From NCBI GenBank assembly GCA_052034085.1, contig JBPOJA010000003.1, positions 6,709 through 70,708 of the forward strand: 64,000 nt of DNA, written 5' to 3'. Shown in pieces: positions 1-7,289 of this stretch. Below the pieces are notes generated by a model. It was not told the origin of the DNA and did no database searches. It saw only the letters and a list, made by a program, of their open reading frames with translations. This stretch comes from UBA1426 sp052034085 (lineage in GTDB: Bacteria; Bacillota; Clostridia; Peptostreptococcales; Anaerovoracaceae). Every line of letters begins with the position of its first letter. The stretch's first letter is position 1. The position numbers were made by a program, and so were the translations under genes.

Positions 1-32
1 TTACCTACTAGTGCGATTTTCGGATTTTTCAT
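1..32 (-). CDS. feoB: Ferrous iron transporter B, N-terminal fragment (cut by window edge)
   Basis: Only the first ten or so codons are present: an ATG at 32-30 on the minus strand opens with MKNPKIALVG, the start of the G1/P-loop region of the FeoB GTPase domain. A GAGGT Shine-Dalgarno lies a few bases upstream. FeoB is the membrane Fe2+ permease with a cytoplasmic G domain. It follows feoA on the same strand with about 29 bases between them, the usual feoAB operon layout. The identification rests on this short stretch plus feoA and the iron-box promoter upstream. Confidence 0.75.
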   Translation of the reverse strand, partial: MKNPKIALVG

Positions 33-61
33 TGATACCTCGGCGATTAGTCAGCCTTGAT

Positions 62-283
62 CTATTGTTTTAAAACGATTTTGCCTGCCAGGCCGCGACC
101 CAAAGCGACCTTGTTGCCGTTTAAGCTGACGATAACAGGACCTGCGTCGTTTTTGACTATTTTAACGGGAGCGCCGGTGTTGAAGCCCATTTCATAAAGC
201 CTCTTTGTGGCGCATCTGCCTGCTTCTATGGAGCTGACCCTGCCGCTGTCTCCTTTATTGAATGCCGTTAAAGCCCTGGTCAT
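62..283 (-). CDS. feoA: Ferrous iron transport protein A (FeoA)
   Basis: A 73-residue protein of the FeoA SH3-like fold. It opens with a flexible basic segment followed by the family pattern of a short beta barrel: GRCATKRLYEMG, then GAPVKIVKN, and a final strand with LGRGLAGKIVL. FeoA is a small cytosolic partner that binds or modulates FeoB during Fe2+ uptake. The ATG has an AAAGGAG site at good spacing. It is the first gene of the feoAB transcript, driven by a minus-strand promoter (356-333) that overlaps two inverted repeats resembling DtxR operators, so iron repression is likely. Confidence 0.92.
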   Translation of the reverse strand: MTRALTAFNKGDSGRVSSIEAGRCATKRLYEMGFNTGAPVKIVKNDAGPVIVSLNGNKVALGRGLAGKIVLKQ

Positions 284-313
284 TTTAATACTCCTTTCGG
301 GAAATAATTTGGT

Positions 314-361
314 GTTAGTCTTTACTAACTACAGGTTAGCCTAAACTAACTTTTTTGTCAA
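314..361 (-). promoter_or_regulatory. feoAB promoter overlapped by two DtxR-type iron boxes
   Basis: On the minus strand a TTGACA (361-356) is followed after 17 bases by TAACCT (338-333). The 19 bases at 331-349 match the DtxR/IdeR iron-box consensus at 16 of 19 positions by my count, and they cover the -10 region. A second perfect inverted repeat lies just downstream, with arms GTTAGT (314-319) and ACTAAC (324-329). This arrangement fits repression of feoAB by a metal-loaded DtxR-family protein, and such a gene is encoded next door. The consensus is from knowledge of the family; the match is counted by eye. Confidence 0.72.
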
Positions 362-368
362 TAGCTAT

Positions 369-396
369 TTGAAAAAAATTTTTAATATGTTATGAT
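369..396 (+). promoter_or_regulatory. Probable promoter of the DtxR-family regulator gene
   Basis: TTGAAA (369-374) and TATGAT (391-396) are separated by 16 bases on the plus strand, upstream of the TTG start at 456. A partial iron-box-like half site (TTAGTTAG at 397-404) lies at the expected transcription start, so autoregulation is possible but weakly supported. Confidence 0.5.
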
Positions 397-455
397 TTAG
401 TTAGTCCAGGATAACCGGCAGGAAAATTAAATCTTTTTGCAGAGGAGGTGCGGGT

Positions 456-833
456 TTGGAAGTCGGAGAAACCATTGAAAATTACCTGGAAACCATATAT
501 ATTTTGCTCAGGCGAATCGACGAAGTGAGATCAATAGATGTGGCCAATGAAATGGGATACTCCAAACCGACCATCAGCATTATGATGAAACAGCTGAGGG
601 AGGGCGGTTTTATTATGATGGACGAATCCGGCTTTATAAGCCTGACAGATGCCGGTTTAAACATTGCAGAAAGAACTTTTGAAAGGCATGTGCTGCTTGC
701 CCAGATCCTGATTGACCTTGGTGTAGATGAAAACCTTGCAAGGGAAGATGCCTGCAAGGTTGAGCATTGTTTAAGCAAGGAAAGCTTCAGAAAAATAAAG
801 GAATATTATGAGTCCCGCAAATCTATTCGCTGA
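456..833 (+). CDS. DtxR/MntR-family metal-dependent transcriptional repressor
   Basis: A 125-residue two-domain regulator with no SH3 tail. Residues 1-65 form the winged helix (SIDVANEMGYSKPTIS is the recognition helix region) and the rest is the metal-binding dimerisation domain. The ligands look DtxR-like rather than MntR-like: His78, Cys100, Glu103 and His104 align with the DtxR pattern C-x2-EH, whereas MntR has Glu at the Cys position. This favours Fe2+ over Mn2+. The start is TTG at 456, set by AGGAGGTG at 443-450. It is divergent from feoAB, whose promoter carries DtxR-type boxes, so the feo genes are the obvious target. Its 3' end overlaps the convergent MFS gene by 11 bases. Confidence 0.88.
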   Translation: MEVGETIENYLETIYILLRRIDEVRSIDVANEMGYSKPTISIMMKQLREGGFIMMDESGFISLTDAGLNIAERTFERHVLLAQILIDLGVDENLAREDACKVEHCLSKESFRKIKEYYESRKSIR

Positions 834-2160
834 TCTCCTCTAACGATCTACCCATTGTTTCTTTTCCAAGCAGGAATACGACAAGAGCCACTGTGGCAAA
901 GATGGCTGTAAGCATAACAAAAACATAGGTATAGCCTGCATCCGTGCCGTACATGTTGTATATTACCGGAACTATGAAGGGTGCTGTGAAGGCCCCCAGC
1001 CGCCCGAAAGCCGCTGCCCACCCTGTACCGCTGCCCCTGGCAGCAGTCGGATATACTTCAGGTGTATAAGCGTAAACGCAGCCCCAGGCACCCAGACTGA
1101 AGAAGTAAAGGAGACTGCCGTAAATCAGTATGGCAGATTCACTGTTGCCATGGCCGAAAAGCCAGGCAGATATGGCTGTGCCCAGAAAGTAAATAGACAA
1201 CACTTTTTTTCTGCCGATTCTTTCTACCAGCCATGCAGCACTGTAGTAGCCGGGTAGCTGTGCAAGGCACATAATCAGAGTGAATTCAAAGCTTCTGACC
1301 AAATCAAAGCCTTTTCCAACCAGAAGTGACGGAGTCCAGAGCACAAATCCGTAATAGCCGAAATTGACGCCGAACCAGATTACCCAAAGCACCACGGTGC
1401 TTCTTAAATATTTTTTAGACCAAAGATCCAGGAAGCTGACTTTTGTTTTTGTTATTGGGGAAGTTGAACCGTTTCCCTCAAAATCCTGCATTGTAACGCC
1501 GGCTTCTTTTTCCATTAACGCAACTATTTCATTTGCCTCATCAATTTTCCCTTTGGACTCAAGGTATCTGGGTGATTCCGGAACGAGAACCCTGAAGGCC
1601 GCCGCAAACAAAGCGGGAATGGCACCCATCCAAAATGCCACTCTCCAGCCATAAACGGGAATCATGAGATAGGCTATAAGGGCGGCCGCAATCCAGCCCC
1701 AGGCCCAGAAGCTTTCAAGGATGATAACATTGCGGCCTCTGATTTTAGTGGGTGAGAGCTCGCTTATATAGGCTGAAGCTGTAATCAGCTCGCCTCCCAG
1801 ACCGAATCCGGTGATAAATCTTGTGACAAGAAGCATGGGGTAGTTTGCGGCAAAGCCTGATAAACCGCTCCCCAGACCAAAGATAATGAGGGTCCAGGTA
1901 ATTACTGTTCTTCTGCCGAATTTATCTGCCGCCATGCCGGAAAGGGCTGCTCCCAGCGCCATGCCCAGCATGCCTGCGCTGCCCAGCATGCCTAGCTGTC
2001 CCTTATTGAGGTCCCAGGCTGAACCAATGGCAGCCATAACACCCGAAACCATACCCTGATCCATGGCATCAAAAAGCCAGGCAATACCTGTAATTAACAG
2101 GATTTTTCTTAACGATGGCGTTGAAGGCAGCCTGTCGATTCTTTGAGCAATATTCAGCAT
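823..2160 (-). CDS. MFS transporter, sugar/organic-acid carrier type
   Basis: About 445 residues with twelve predicted membrane helices in two halves and a central cytoplasmic loop (around residues 200-240). The N-terminal half has the MFS signature GxxxDKFGRRT after helix 2 and a long hydrophobic run with many Gly and Ala. The central loop contains PESPRYLESKG, the PESPRxL motif of the sugar-porter/SV2-like branch. The substrate cannot be told from sequence; sugars, aromatic acids and nicotinate are all carried by this branch. The ATG at 2160 is preferred over an upstream in-frame start at 2211 because GAGG precedes it at proper spacing. It faces the DtxR-family gene tail to tail, so iron linkage is not implied. 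Confidence 0.82.
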   Translation of the reverse strand: MLNIAQRIDRLPSTPSLRKILLITGIAWLFDAMDQGMVSGVMAAIGSAWDLNKGQLGMLGSAGMLGMALGAALSGMAADKFGRRTVITWTLIIFGLGSGLSGFAANYPMLLVTRFITGFGLGGELITASAYISELSPTKIRGRNVIILESFWAWGWIAAALIAYLMIPVYGWRVAFWMGAIPALFAAAFRVLVPESPRYLESKGKIDEANEIVALMEKEAGVTMQDFEGNGSTSPITKTKVSFLDLWSKKYLRSTVVLWVIWFGVNFGYYGFVLWTPSLLVGKGFDLVRSFEFTLIMCLAQLPGYYSAAWLVERIGRKKVLSIYFLGTAISAWLFGHGNSESAILIYGSLLYFFSLGAWGCVYAYTPEVYPTAARGSGTGWAAAFGRLGAFTAPFIVPVIYNMYGTDAGYTYVFVMLTAIFATVALVVFLLGKETMGRSLEEISE

Positions 2161-2216
2161 TTTTATCCTCGTTTCCCGAAAGGAAGATTTTTGATAAGAA
2201 GAGGATAACACATGTA

Positions 2217-2241
2217 CTTGTTACTTACAAGATGGTACAAT
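2217..2241 (+). promoter_or_regulatory. Candidate extended -10 promoter with inverted repeat, upstream of the CotH-like gene
   Basis: TACAAT (2236-2241) is preceded by TG at 2233-2234, an extended -10. No good -35 is visible. An inverted repeat CTTGT-N5-ACAAG (2217-2231) sits directly upstream and could be an operator for this gene or the divergent MFS gene. Confidence 0.4.
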
Positions 2242-2278
2242 ATCCGGGAAAGCCGTTGCTTTACGGAGGATGAAAGCG

Positions 2279-3640
2279 ATGAAAAGTACAGTTCTGAAAA
2301 AGGGTATCTTCATTTCTGCTCTGTTAATCATACTGCTTATTTTTTTATTTGGATTTTTGAGACTGAACGGAAGTGGGACAGTGAAGATGCCACAGCCTAA
2401 AAGTCTGGTAATTATCGATATTGATACTTATGGCTATGCTCTTCCCGACAGCAAGGACGCAGGCGCTCTGGATTGCACAATAAGAATCAAGGTTGACGGG
2501 AAAGAGAAGAAGATCCCGGGGAAAATTAAAGTGCAGGGCTCGTCAACTGCCAAATGGCCCAAAAAGAACTGGACAATAAGCATTTTCAAGGACAGGAAAA
2601 GAACTAAAAACCGGGACTTGAAAATCGGCGATTCTTTGGCTTCTGATAAGTGGATAGCAAAAGCCGAATGGATAGATCCATCCCTTCTCCGCAACGGACT
2701 TTCCTATAGGCTGTGGGCAGATATTGTCGCAAGCAGAACCGGAGAACCAAAGAACGAAACGGAAAAAGCACTGGCTGACGGGCCGGGTAGCTCTTCAAAC
2801 AAGTTTTTTAAAGGGGCAATGGGTTTCCCAGCGACTTACCCCGCTCAAGTTGTTGTCAACGGAGAGCATTATGGCCTTGCCATGCTCACTTTGGGTCATG
2901 ATTCCAGAAACTTCAACATTGATAAGGGCAATCCGAAGCATCTGTATATGGAGTTTGATGCCAGAGGAGGTGATGTTGATACAAAAACCTGGGAGAAATT
3001 TTCCGGAGACGGTATTGGCGAATGGATAGAGGGCTATTGGCCGGAAAGTGAAGAGATGTCTTCTGAGCAAAAACTGGCAATAGCAGCTCTTGGGGACTTT
3101 ATCAACAGTCCGCTGGAAAAGTTCAAAGTAAATTTTGACCGCTATCTTGACAGAGACAATATGATAGATATGCTGCTTTTTTTAGAGGCTATTTTTGATT
3201 ATGATGCAGTGGCACAGGATATTGAAATTTTCACCCATAATCTTGAAAAATGGTACATGCTGCCCTGGGACAAGGACACTACTTTCGGCATGGACTGGAA
3301 TATGAGGGGCATAATCAGGGACAGTGAAAAACAATTGCTAATTAAATACGATGGGGAAGATCCGGAACAGATGCCCTGGTATAAAACCTATATTTGCTTT
3401 AAAGATCAGGTTGAGGAGCGATATGCCTCTTTGAGGGACCTGGGTGTTTTCACGAAGGAAAATCTGGAGTCACTGATTGATGATATATGGGACAAAATTC
3501 CCGGAGAGGTCTGGACTGCGGAATTAAAAAAATGGGAAGTCCATGACAGACTCCCCGTTGATCAGGTGGGCAAAGCCCAGATATTAGACTGGTTTGAAAA
3601 GCGGCTTGAAATGTTGGATGAACATTTCGGTTATAACTGA
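2279..3640 (+). CDS. CotH kinase family protein, membrane anchored
   Basis: A protein of 453 residues with an N-terminal transmembrane or uncleaved signal segment (about residues 8-27) and an extracytoplasmic CotH-like domain. Supporting motifs are VVNGEHYGLAML near the middle (the family's VNGxYxGxYxL) and YLDRDNMIDMLLFLEAIFD followed by WYMLPWDKDTTFG (the PWDxDxTFG active-site stretch). CotH of Bacillus is an atypical protein kinase acting on spore-coat proteins, but many bacterial members are surface or secreted proteins with no known substrate. The start at 2279 is preferred over 2270 because GGAGG at 2265-2269 would touch the earlier ATG. No spore-coat genes flank it; it converges on the rsgI-like gene with 9 bases between. 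Confidence 0.82.
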   Translation: MKSTVLKKGIFISALLIILLIFLFGFLRLNGSGTVKMPQPKSLVIIDIDTYGYALPDSKDAGALDCTIRIKVDGKEKKIPGKIKVQGSSTAKWPKKNWTISIFKDRKRTKNRDLKIGDSLASDKWIAKAEWIDPSLLRNGLSYRLWADIVASRTGEPKNETEKALADGPGSSSNKFFKGAMGFPATYPAQVVVNGEHYGLAMLTLGHDSRNFNIDKGNPKHLYMEFDARGGDVDTKTWEKFSGDGIGEWIEGYWPESEEMSSEQKLAIAALGDFINSPLEKFKVNFDRYLDRDNMIDMLLFLEAIFDYDAVAQDIEIFTHNLEKWYMLPWDKDTTFGMDWNMRGIIRDSEKQLLIKYDGEDPEQMPWYKTYICFKDQVEERYASLRDLGVFTKENLESLIDDIWDKIPGEVWTAELKKWEVHDRLPVDQVGKAQILDWFEKRLEMLDEHFGYN

Positions 3641-3649
3641 CTGGCCGGA

Positions 3650-5020
3650 CTAATGTTTATTGATGGGATCTTTTTCCCACTCTATGATTTTGCCGCTCAG
3701 CACATCTATGTCGTATTCATATTCATAACCATCATATACGAATTCAACTTCATAGGTTATGCGGCCGCCTTCTTTTTCATATTCCCAGCTGAGCCTGCTT
3801 ACGTCACTTCTTTTCAGGCCGGCATGGGCAAGTGCTATGTCGATGGCTTTTTCTGAGCCTATATAATTTTTGTCCGCGCTCTCCTGGCCCGTATTGTTCA
3901 TATTTTGGTGCATGTTGCTATGCATATTGTTATGCGTATTGTGATGGTTGTTGCTTTGCTGGTTGCTGTTTTGCTGATTGTTTTGCTGGTTGCTTTGGTC
4001 ACAGTCATTGGGACATGTGTCGGGAGCTTCAACCTTGGTTTTGTTGCCGGCGGCATCCTTGGTTTCGGTTTCCAGTATTTTGCCGTTCACCGCATCGATT
4101 TCGTATTCGTATTCTTTACCATTTTTATCCTTGAATTCTACTTCATATATCATTCTGCCGTCTTCGTAATCCATCTCCACCTCAAAGGCTGTAAGGTCAT
4201 TCTTATTAAGGCCTGCGTGGGTCAGTGCGATGGATGCCGCTTTGTCCTCTCCTATGTAGCCTTTGTTGCTGGCTCTGCCATAAGTGTGCAATTCCATGGG
4301 TTTATGGCCTCTGTGCTCCATGATAAGATTCAAATCGTTAATAGGCAATCTGGCTGCTTCAGCATAGTCCAGACCAGGGTTTTCTTTGATAAGCATATCT
4401 ATCAGAGATGCCTTTCCTTTTGATATTTCATATTTCTCTGCAAGCTGTCGAATAGCGTCATCGCGTTTTACGGCCTGGCTGAGGATTGCGCCCTTCACCG
4501 AATAGCTCTCAAGTACTTTGTTGACTTCCGTCTCCAGATGCTCTCGTAAGCGCAGCTCTTTTTCGGCATTATTGCTGTCCACGGTTATTAGAATTGAGTT
4601 CTTCATTTCATCTATGAAACCGTTTTTTACCATGGAGCCGATCAGGGCGTTTATCACAATGTCAAGATCGACATTTTTAAGTTTCATATCGCCAACTACG
4701 GTTTCTCCTTCCTGGTTGAGGGCATCAACCTTAAGCACCTTGTTAGAACGGTTTACTGACAGCTCAATGCTTGGATTCACATCCAGGCCAATTATTGATT
4801 CAGGTGTAAAGTGAGTGTAACCGGCAAAGGCGCCTATAAACAGGACGAAGCCGGCTGCTATGGCCAAAGACCATCTTTTTAAATTGAAAGATCTTTTGTT
4901 TGTGTTTTCATTATTTTTCATTTTGATGCTCATTCCTTCCTCTTCTATCCGCTGAAGGAGGGAGGGCAGTACATCCGGTACTGAGGCCTCCACGGCTTTT
5001 TTCAACTTCTCATCAATCAT
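3650..5020 (-). CDS. RsgI-like membrane anti-sigma factor with two PepSY-type domains
   Basis: A 456-residue bitopic membrane protein. The cytoplasmic N-terminus (1-50) would bind the sigma factor. A transmembrane helix (about 52-70) leads into the RsgI-type periplasmic region with the hallmark GLDVNPSIELSVN. Two homologous PepSY-like modules follow, each opening with YIG-(E/S)-KA-x-x-IAL-x-HAGL and ending in YEYxIDxxxGKI, around 250-330 and 385-450. A linker very rich in Asn, Gln, His and Met separates them. RsgI proteins hold alternative sigma factors and release them on an external signal; the PepSY repeats are the likely sensor. It is co-transcribed with, and overlaps by 8 bases, the sigma factor gene upstream. 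Confidence 0.85.
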   Translation of the reverse strand: MIDEKLKKAVEASVPDVLPSLLQRIEEEGMSIKMKNNENTNKRSFNLKRWSLAIAAGFVLFIGAFAGYTHFTPESIIGLDVNPSIELSVNRSNKVLKVDALNQEGETVVGDMKLKNVDLDIVINALIGSMVKNGFIDEMKNSILITVDSNNAEKELRLREHLETEVNKVLESYSVKGAILSQAVKRDDAIRQLAEKYEISKGKASLIDMLIKENPGLDYAEAARLPINDLNLIMEHRGHKPMELHTYGRASNKGYIGEDKAASIALTHAGLNKNDLTAFEVEMDYEDGRMIYEVEFKDKNGKEYEYEIDAVNGKILETETKDAAGNKTKVEAPDTCPNDCDQSNQQNNQQNSNQQSNNHHNTHNNMHSNMHQNMNNTGQESADKNYIGSEKAIDIALAHAGLKRSDVSRLSWEYEKEGGRITYEVEFVYDGYEYEYDIDVLSGKIIEWEKDPINKH

Positions 5021-5552
5021 GGTTTTCCTCCTCCAGAAATGATTGTAGCTTAACTTTTGAACGGTGATACCTGGAAAGTGATGTCGCTATGGGAATGTCG
5101 AGCAGCTGGGCGATTTCTCTGTGCTTAAGTCCTGCCACACTGTGTAGCATCATTATCTGCCTGTCCTCCCGGGGAAGCTTCATGAGAAGGCTTATAAGAA
5201 GCATGTTCTCATTGCTTGCGTCTGAAAAATCCTCCTCCGTGGTGTGGTAGTCCATATCTTCCAGAGTCAGTTCCCGGTTCGCAGATGAACGCAGGATATC
5301 AATAGACAGATTTCTTGTAATCCGCAGTAGCCATGCCAATGGTTTGCCTTCCGGACGATAGCTCCCCGAATTCCTGTAAGCATTCATGTAGGTTTCCTGC
5401 ATGATATCCTCTGCATCCTGAGGCCTCTTTAGGATGGAAAGCGCGAAACCGTACACGGAAGCCTTAGTGGCTTCATAGAACCGGGCAAAGGATCCGGTGT
5501 TACCCTGCGACATATCTTTTATTAATTTTTCCAAGTGCCTGTTGTTGTTCAC
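5013..5552 (-). CDS. ECF-type RNA polymerase sigma factor
   Basis: About 179 residues with sigma region 2 (YEATKASVYGFALSILK, then the -10-recognition stretch DAEDIMQETYMNAY) and region 4 (LPREDRQIMMLHSVAGLKHREIAQLL, a helix-turn-helix). There is no region 3, as expected for the extracytoplasmic-function class. The start is GTG at 5552 or TTG at 5555; AAAGGAAG upstream sits better for GTG. The anti-sigma gene follows with an 8-base overlap, a typical translationally coupled sigma/anti-sigma pair. The regulon cannot be read from this window; no convincing autoregulated ECF promoter was found just upstream. Confidence 0.9.
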   Translation of the reverse strand: MNNNRHLEKLIKDMSQGNTGSFARFYEATKASVYGFALSILKRPQDAEDIMQETYMNAYRNSGSYRPEGKPLAWLLRITRNLSIDILRSSANRELTLEDMDYHTTEEDFSDASNENMLLISLLMKLPREDRQIMMLHSVAGLKHREIAQLLDIPIATSLSRYHRSKVKLQSFLEEENHD

Positions 5553-5607
5553 CAATTCTTCCTTTCACTATATCAACGGATAGAAAGAGGGTTTTATTGC
5601 ATCAAAA

Positions 5608-6354
5608 TTAAATATTTTTACTTTTTATATCATCGATCAGAGCAAAAGCCTGATTAGCGCTTTCTTCATCGCCGTCAAAGATAAGGGTTACAGAGCCTTC
5701 TGAGCCGTTAATTCCACCCGCACCGATACATGCGGCATCCAGATTGAAAAGGGTTTTAAGAGCATCGATTTCCGTAAAAGTAATGCCGCCCAGAAGCGGC
5801 ATCAGGGCCACTCTGTCGCCTATAGATTTGTCGGTCTGTTTTCTTGCCGTCAGCTCGACTGCGGTTCTGACATCGGGGATGAGCTTTTCCAGCCCTATTG
5901 GGACTATGAGAGTCACCCCTCTCTGAATAAGGGTTCCCCAGGCAGCGCCTATTGTTCCCCCCGTCAGGTTTGAAGCAAAGACGCCTGCAAGACCTGTATG
6001 ATCCACGGCATTGCCGCCCTTGATGAAGACATCTCCCGGTCCGGCCTCCGGCAGGTATTCTTTCCAGTGGTAATCGCGGCTTCGCTGAACACCTTTGGTA
6101 ATAACAAATGGTGCAACCCGTTTTTCCTCGGGACTCAGCCCGGTTTTGCCTTCGGTTATTACTCCTACTGTATAGTCTGTTTCTCTTTCGAATTTCACAC
6201 CAAGCAGTTCTTCGGCAATAAAGGCATTGGTTGTGCCTCCTGCGAGTATTATGCTGTGGTTTTCCATTGCATCTTTTACCTGTTTCATGGCTGCCACACC
6301 TTTGGCAATCAGCATCTTTGATTCGATTGAAGTTAAAGTCGCCTGTCCCCGCAT
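5608..6354 (-). CDS. Conserved protein of unknown function, Rossmann-like
   Basis: A soluble 248-residue protein that I cannot assign. It has alternating strand/helix pattern with glycine-rich turns: SIILAGGTTNAFIAEELLG near residue 35, GDVFIKGGNAVD near 107, LTGGTIGAAWGTLI near 130 and IGAGGINGSEGSVTLIF near the C-terminus. The GGTTN turn and overall pattern recall the NagB/RpiA/CoA-transferase-like fold, but this is only an impression. The last 35 residues (SVTLIFDGDEESANQAFALID) resemble a small ferredoxin-like regulatory tail. The ATG is preceded by GGAGGAT. It is transcribed divergently from a phosphonatase-like HAD gene across 120 bases with a palindrome, which suggests shared regulation. 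Confidence 0.6.
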   Translation of the reverse strand: MRGQATLTSIESKMLIAKGVAAMKQVKDAMENHSIILAGGTTNAFIAEELLGVKFERETDYTVGVITEGKTGLSPEEKRVAPFVITKGVQRSRDYHWKEYLPEAGPGDVFIKGGNAVDHTGLAGVFASNLTGGTIGAAWGTLIQRGVTLIVPIGLEKLIPDVRTAVELTARKQTDKSIGDRVALMPLLGGITFTEIDALKTLFNLDAACIGAGGINGSEGSVTLIFDGDEESANQAFALIDDIKSKNI

Positions 6355-6403
6355 TTTTTTATCCTCCTTCGTTCATGGCAAATTTAATGTGTAGTAATTG
6401 TAA

Positions 6404-6426
6404 TGTGTTATAATATCTATTACACA
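6404..6426. promoter_or_regulatory. Imperfect palindrome in a divergent promoter region
   Basis: A 23-base imperfect palindrome with outer arms TGTGT (6404-6408) and ACACA (6422-6426) embeds a TATAAT (6409-6414) that would serve as the -10 for the rightward gene starting at 6474. Its position between two divergent genes fits a repressor operator. No regulator gene is adjacent. Confidence 0.38.
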
Positions 6427-6473
6427 ATAGTTTAACACACAATCATATTTAAGTGCGGAGACAGGGAGTAAAT

Positions 6474-7289
6474 ATGGAGATGAACAGGAATAAAATTGAA
6501 CTGGTAGTGCTGGACACTGCCGGAACTTTTTGTGACGGGCCCGCCGATCTCAGACACAGATGGCCCGAAGATGATTTGAAAGGCTGCAAGGCCCCGGTAA
6601 TTCCATTTTATGAGGTACTTACTTCTCATGGAATCAGTTGCAGCTGGGAGATAATAAGAAGACCCATGGGAATGTATAAATCCGACCATTTGCGCACACT
6701 GCTCAATATGCCCGAAATCAGCAGTCAGTGGCAGGAAAGATACGGAAGAGCATGGAATGAGGAGGATTTTGAAAAGCTCCTTGAGGAGTTCAAAAAACTT
6801 ATGTCTGTATATATTGTGGATGAGGACCTTGCAAGACCCATAGAAGGTGCCGGTGAAGCCATAGATAAAATGCGGAAGGCAGGCATTATTATAGGCTGTG
6901 ATACGGGATACTACCAGAAAGATGCACAGGCATTAAATAAAGTTTTGGATGAAAAGTTTGGTGTCAAATTTGATGTAAGCACCAATTCAGAAAAAGTGCC
7001 CGGCAGACCATCTCCTTTCATGATCTATGATTGCATGCTCATGGCCTATGAAAAGGACAAAAGGGTCATTCCTGTAAAATCAGTCGTTAAAGTGGATGAT
7101 ACCAGGGCCGGAATACTGAGCGGAAATAATGCGGGATGCTGGACCGTGGGGCTATATGCCAGCGGCAGTGACGATTATGAAAAGCTGAGGGAGGCAGAAC
7201 CGGATTTTTTAGTGCCGGATATCAGTTATCTGCCGGATGTTATTTTTCAAGAGATTGAGCCTAAATTGCTCAGAGGAGAAGCAAAATGA
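6474..7289 (+). CDS. HAD hydrolase, phosphonoacetaldehyde-hydrolase-like
   Basis: About 271 residues of the HAD superfamily, closest by motif to phosphonatase (PhnX). Motif I is VVLDTAGTFCD with nucleophile Asp14 and Ala at +2, as in PhnX. The cap carries RRPMGMYKSDHLR, in which Lys69 aligns with the Schiff-base lysine of PhnX. Motif II is CDTGY, motif III lies in KVPGRPSPFMIYD and motif IV is VKVDDTRAGI. This suggests C-P bond hydrolysis or a related aldehyde substrate. No phosphonate transport or PhnW gene is nearby, so the substrate stays open. The start at 6474 is chosen for GGGAG at 6464-6468. The stop overlaps the next start by 4 bases, so it is coupled to the DUF3160 lipoprotein. Confidence 0.78.
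   Translation: MEMNRNKIELVVLDTAGTFCDGPADLRHRWPEDDLKGCKAPVIPFYEVLTSHGISCSWEIIRRPMGMYKSDHLRTLLNMPEISSQWQERYGRAWNEEDFEKLLEEFKKLMSVYIVDEDLARPIEGAGEAIDKMRKAGIIIGCDTGYYQKDAQALNKVLDEKFGVKFDVSTNSEKVPGRPSPFMIYDCMLMAYEKDKRVIPVKSVVKVDDTRAGILSGNNAGCWTVGLYASGSDDYEKLREAEPDFLVPDISYLPDVIFQEIEPKLLRGEAK

Noticed and set aside
3905..4423. Open frame of 172 codons opposite the RsgI-like gene
   Set aside because: It is the mirror of the Asn/Gln/His-rich linker and PepSY codons; it has no ribosome site and gives a hydrophobic Val/Leu/Cys-rich run typical of antisense low complexity.
5556..5610. Autoregulated ECF promoter (AAAACC ... CGTT on the minus strand) before the sigma factor gene
   Set aside because: The two boxes are about 12 bases apart, clearly shorter than the usual spacing of around 16.
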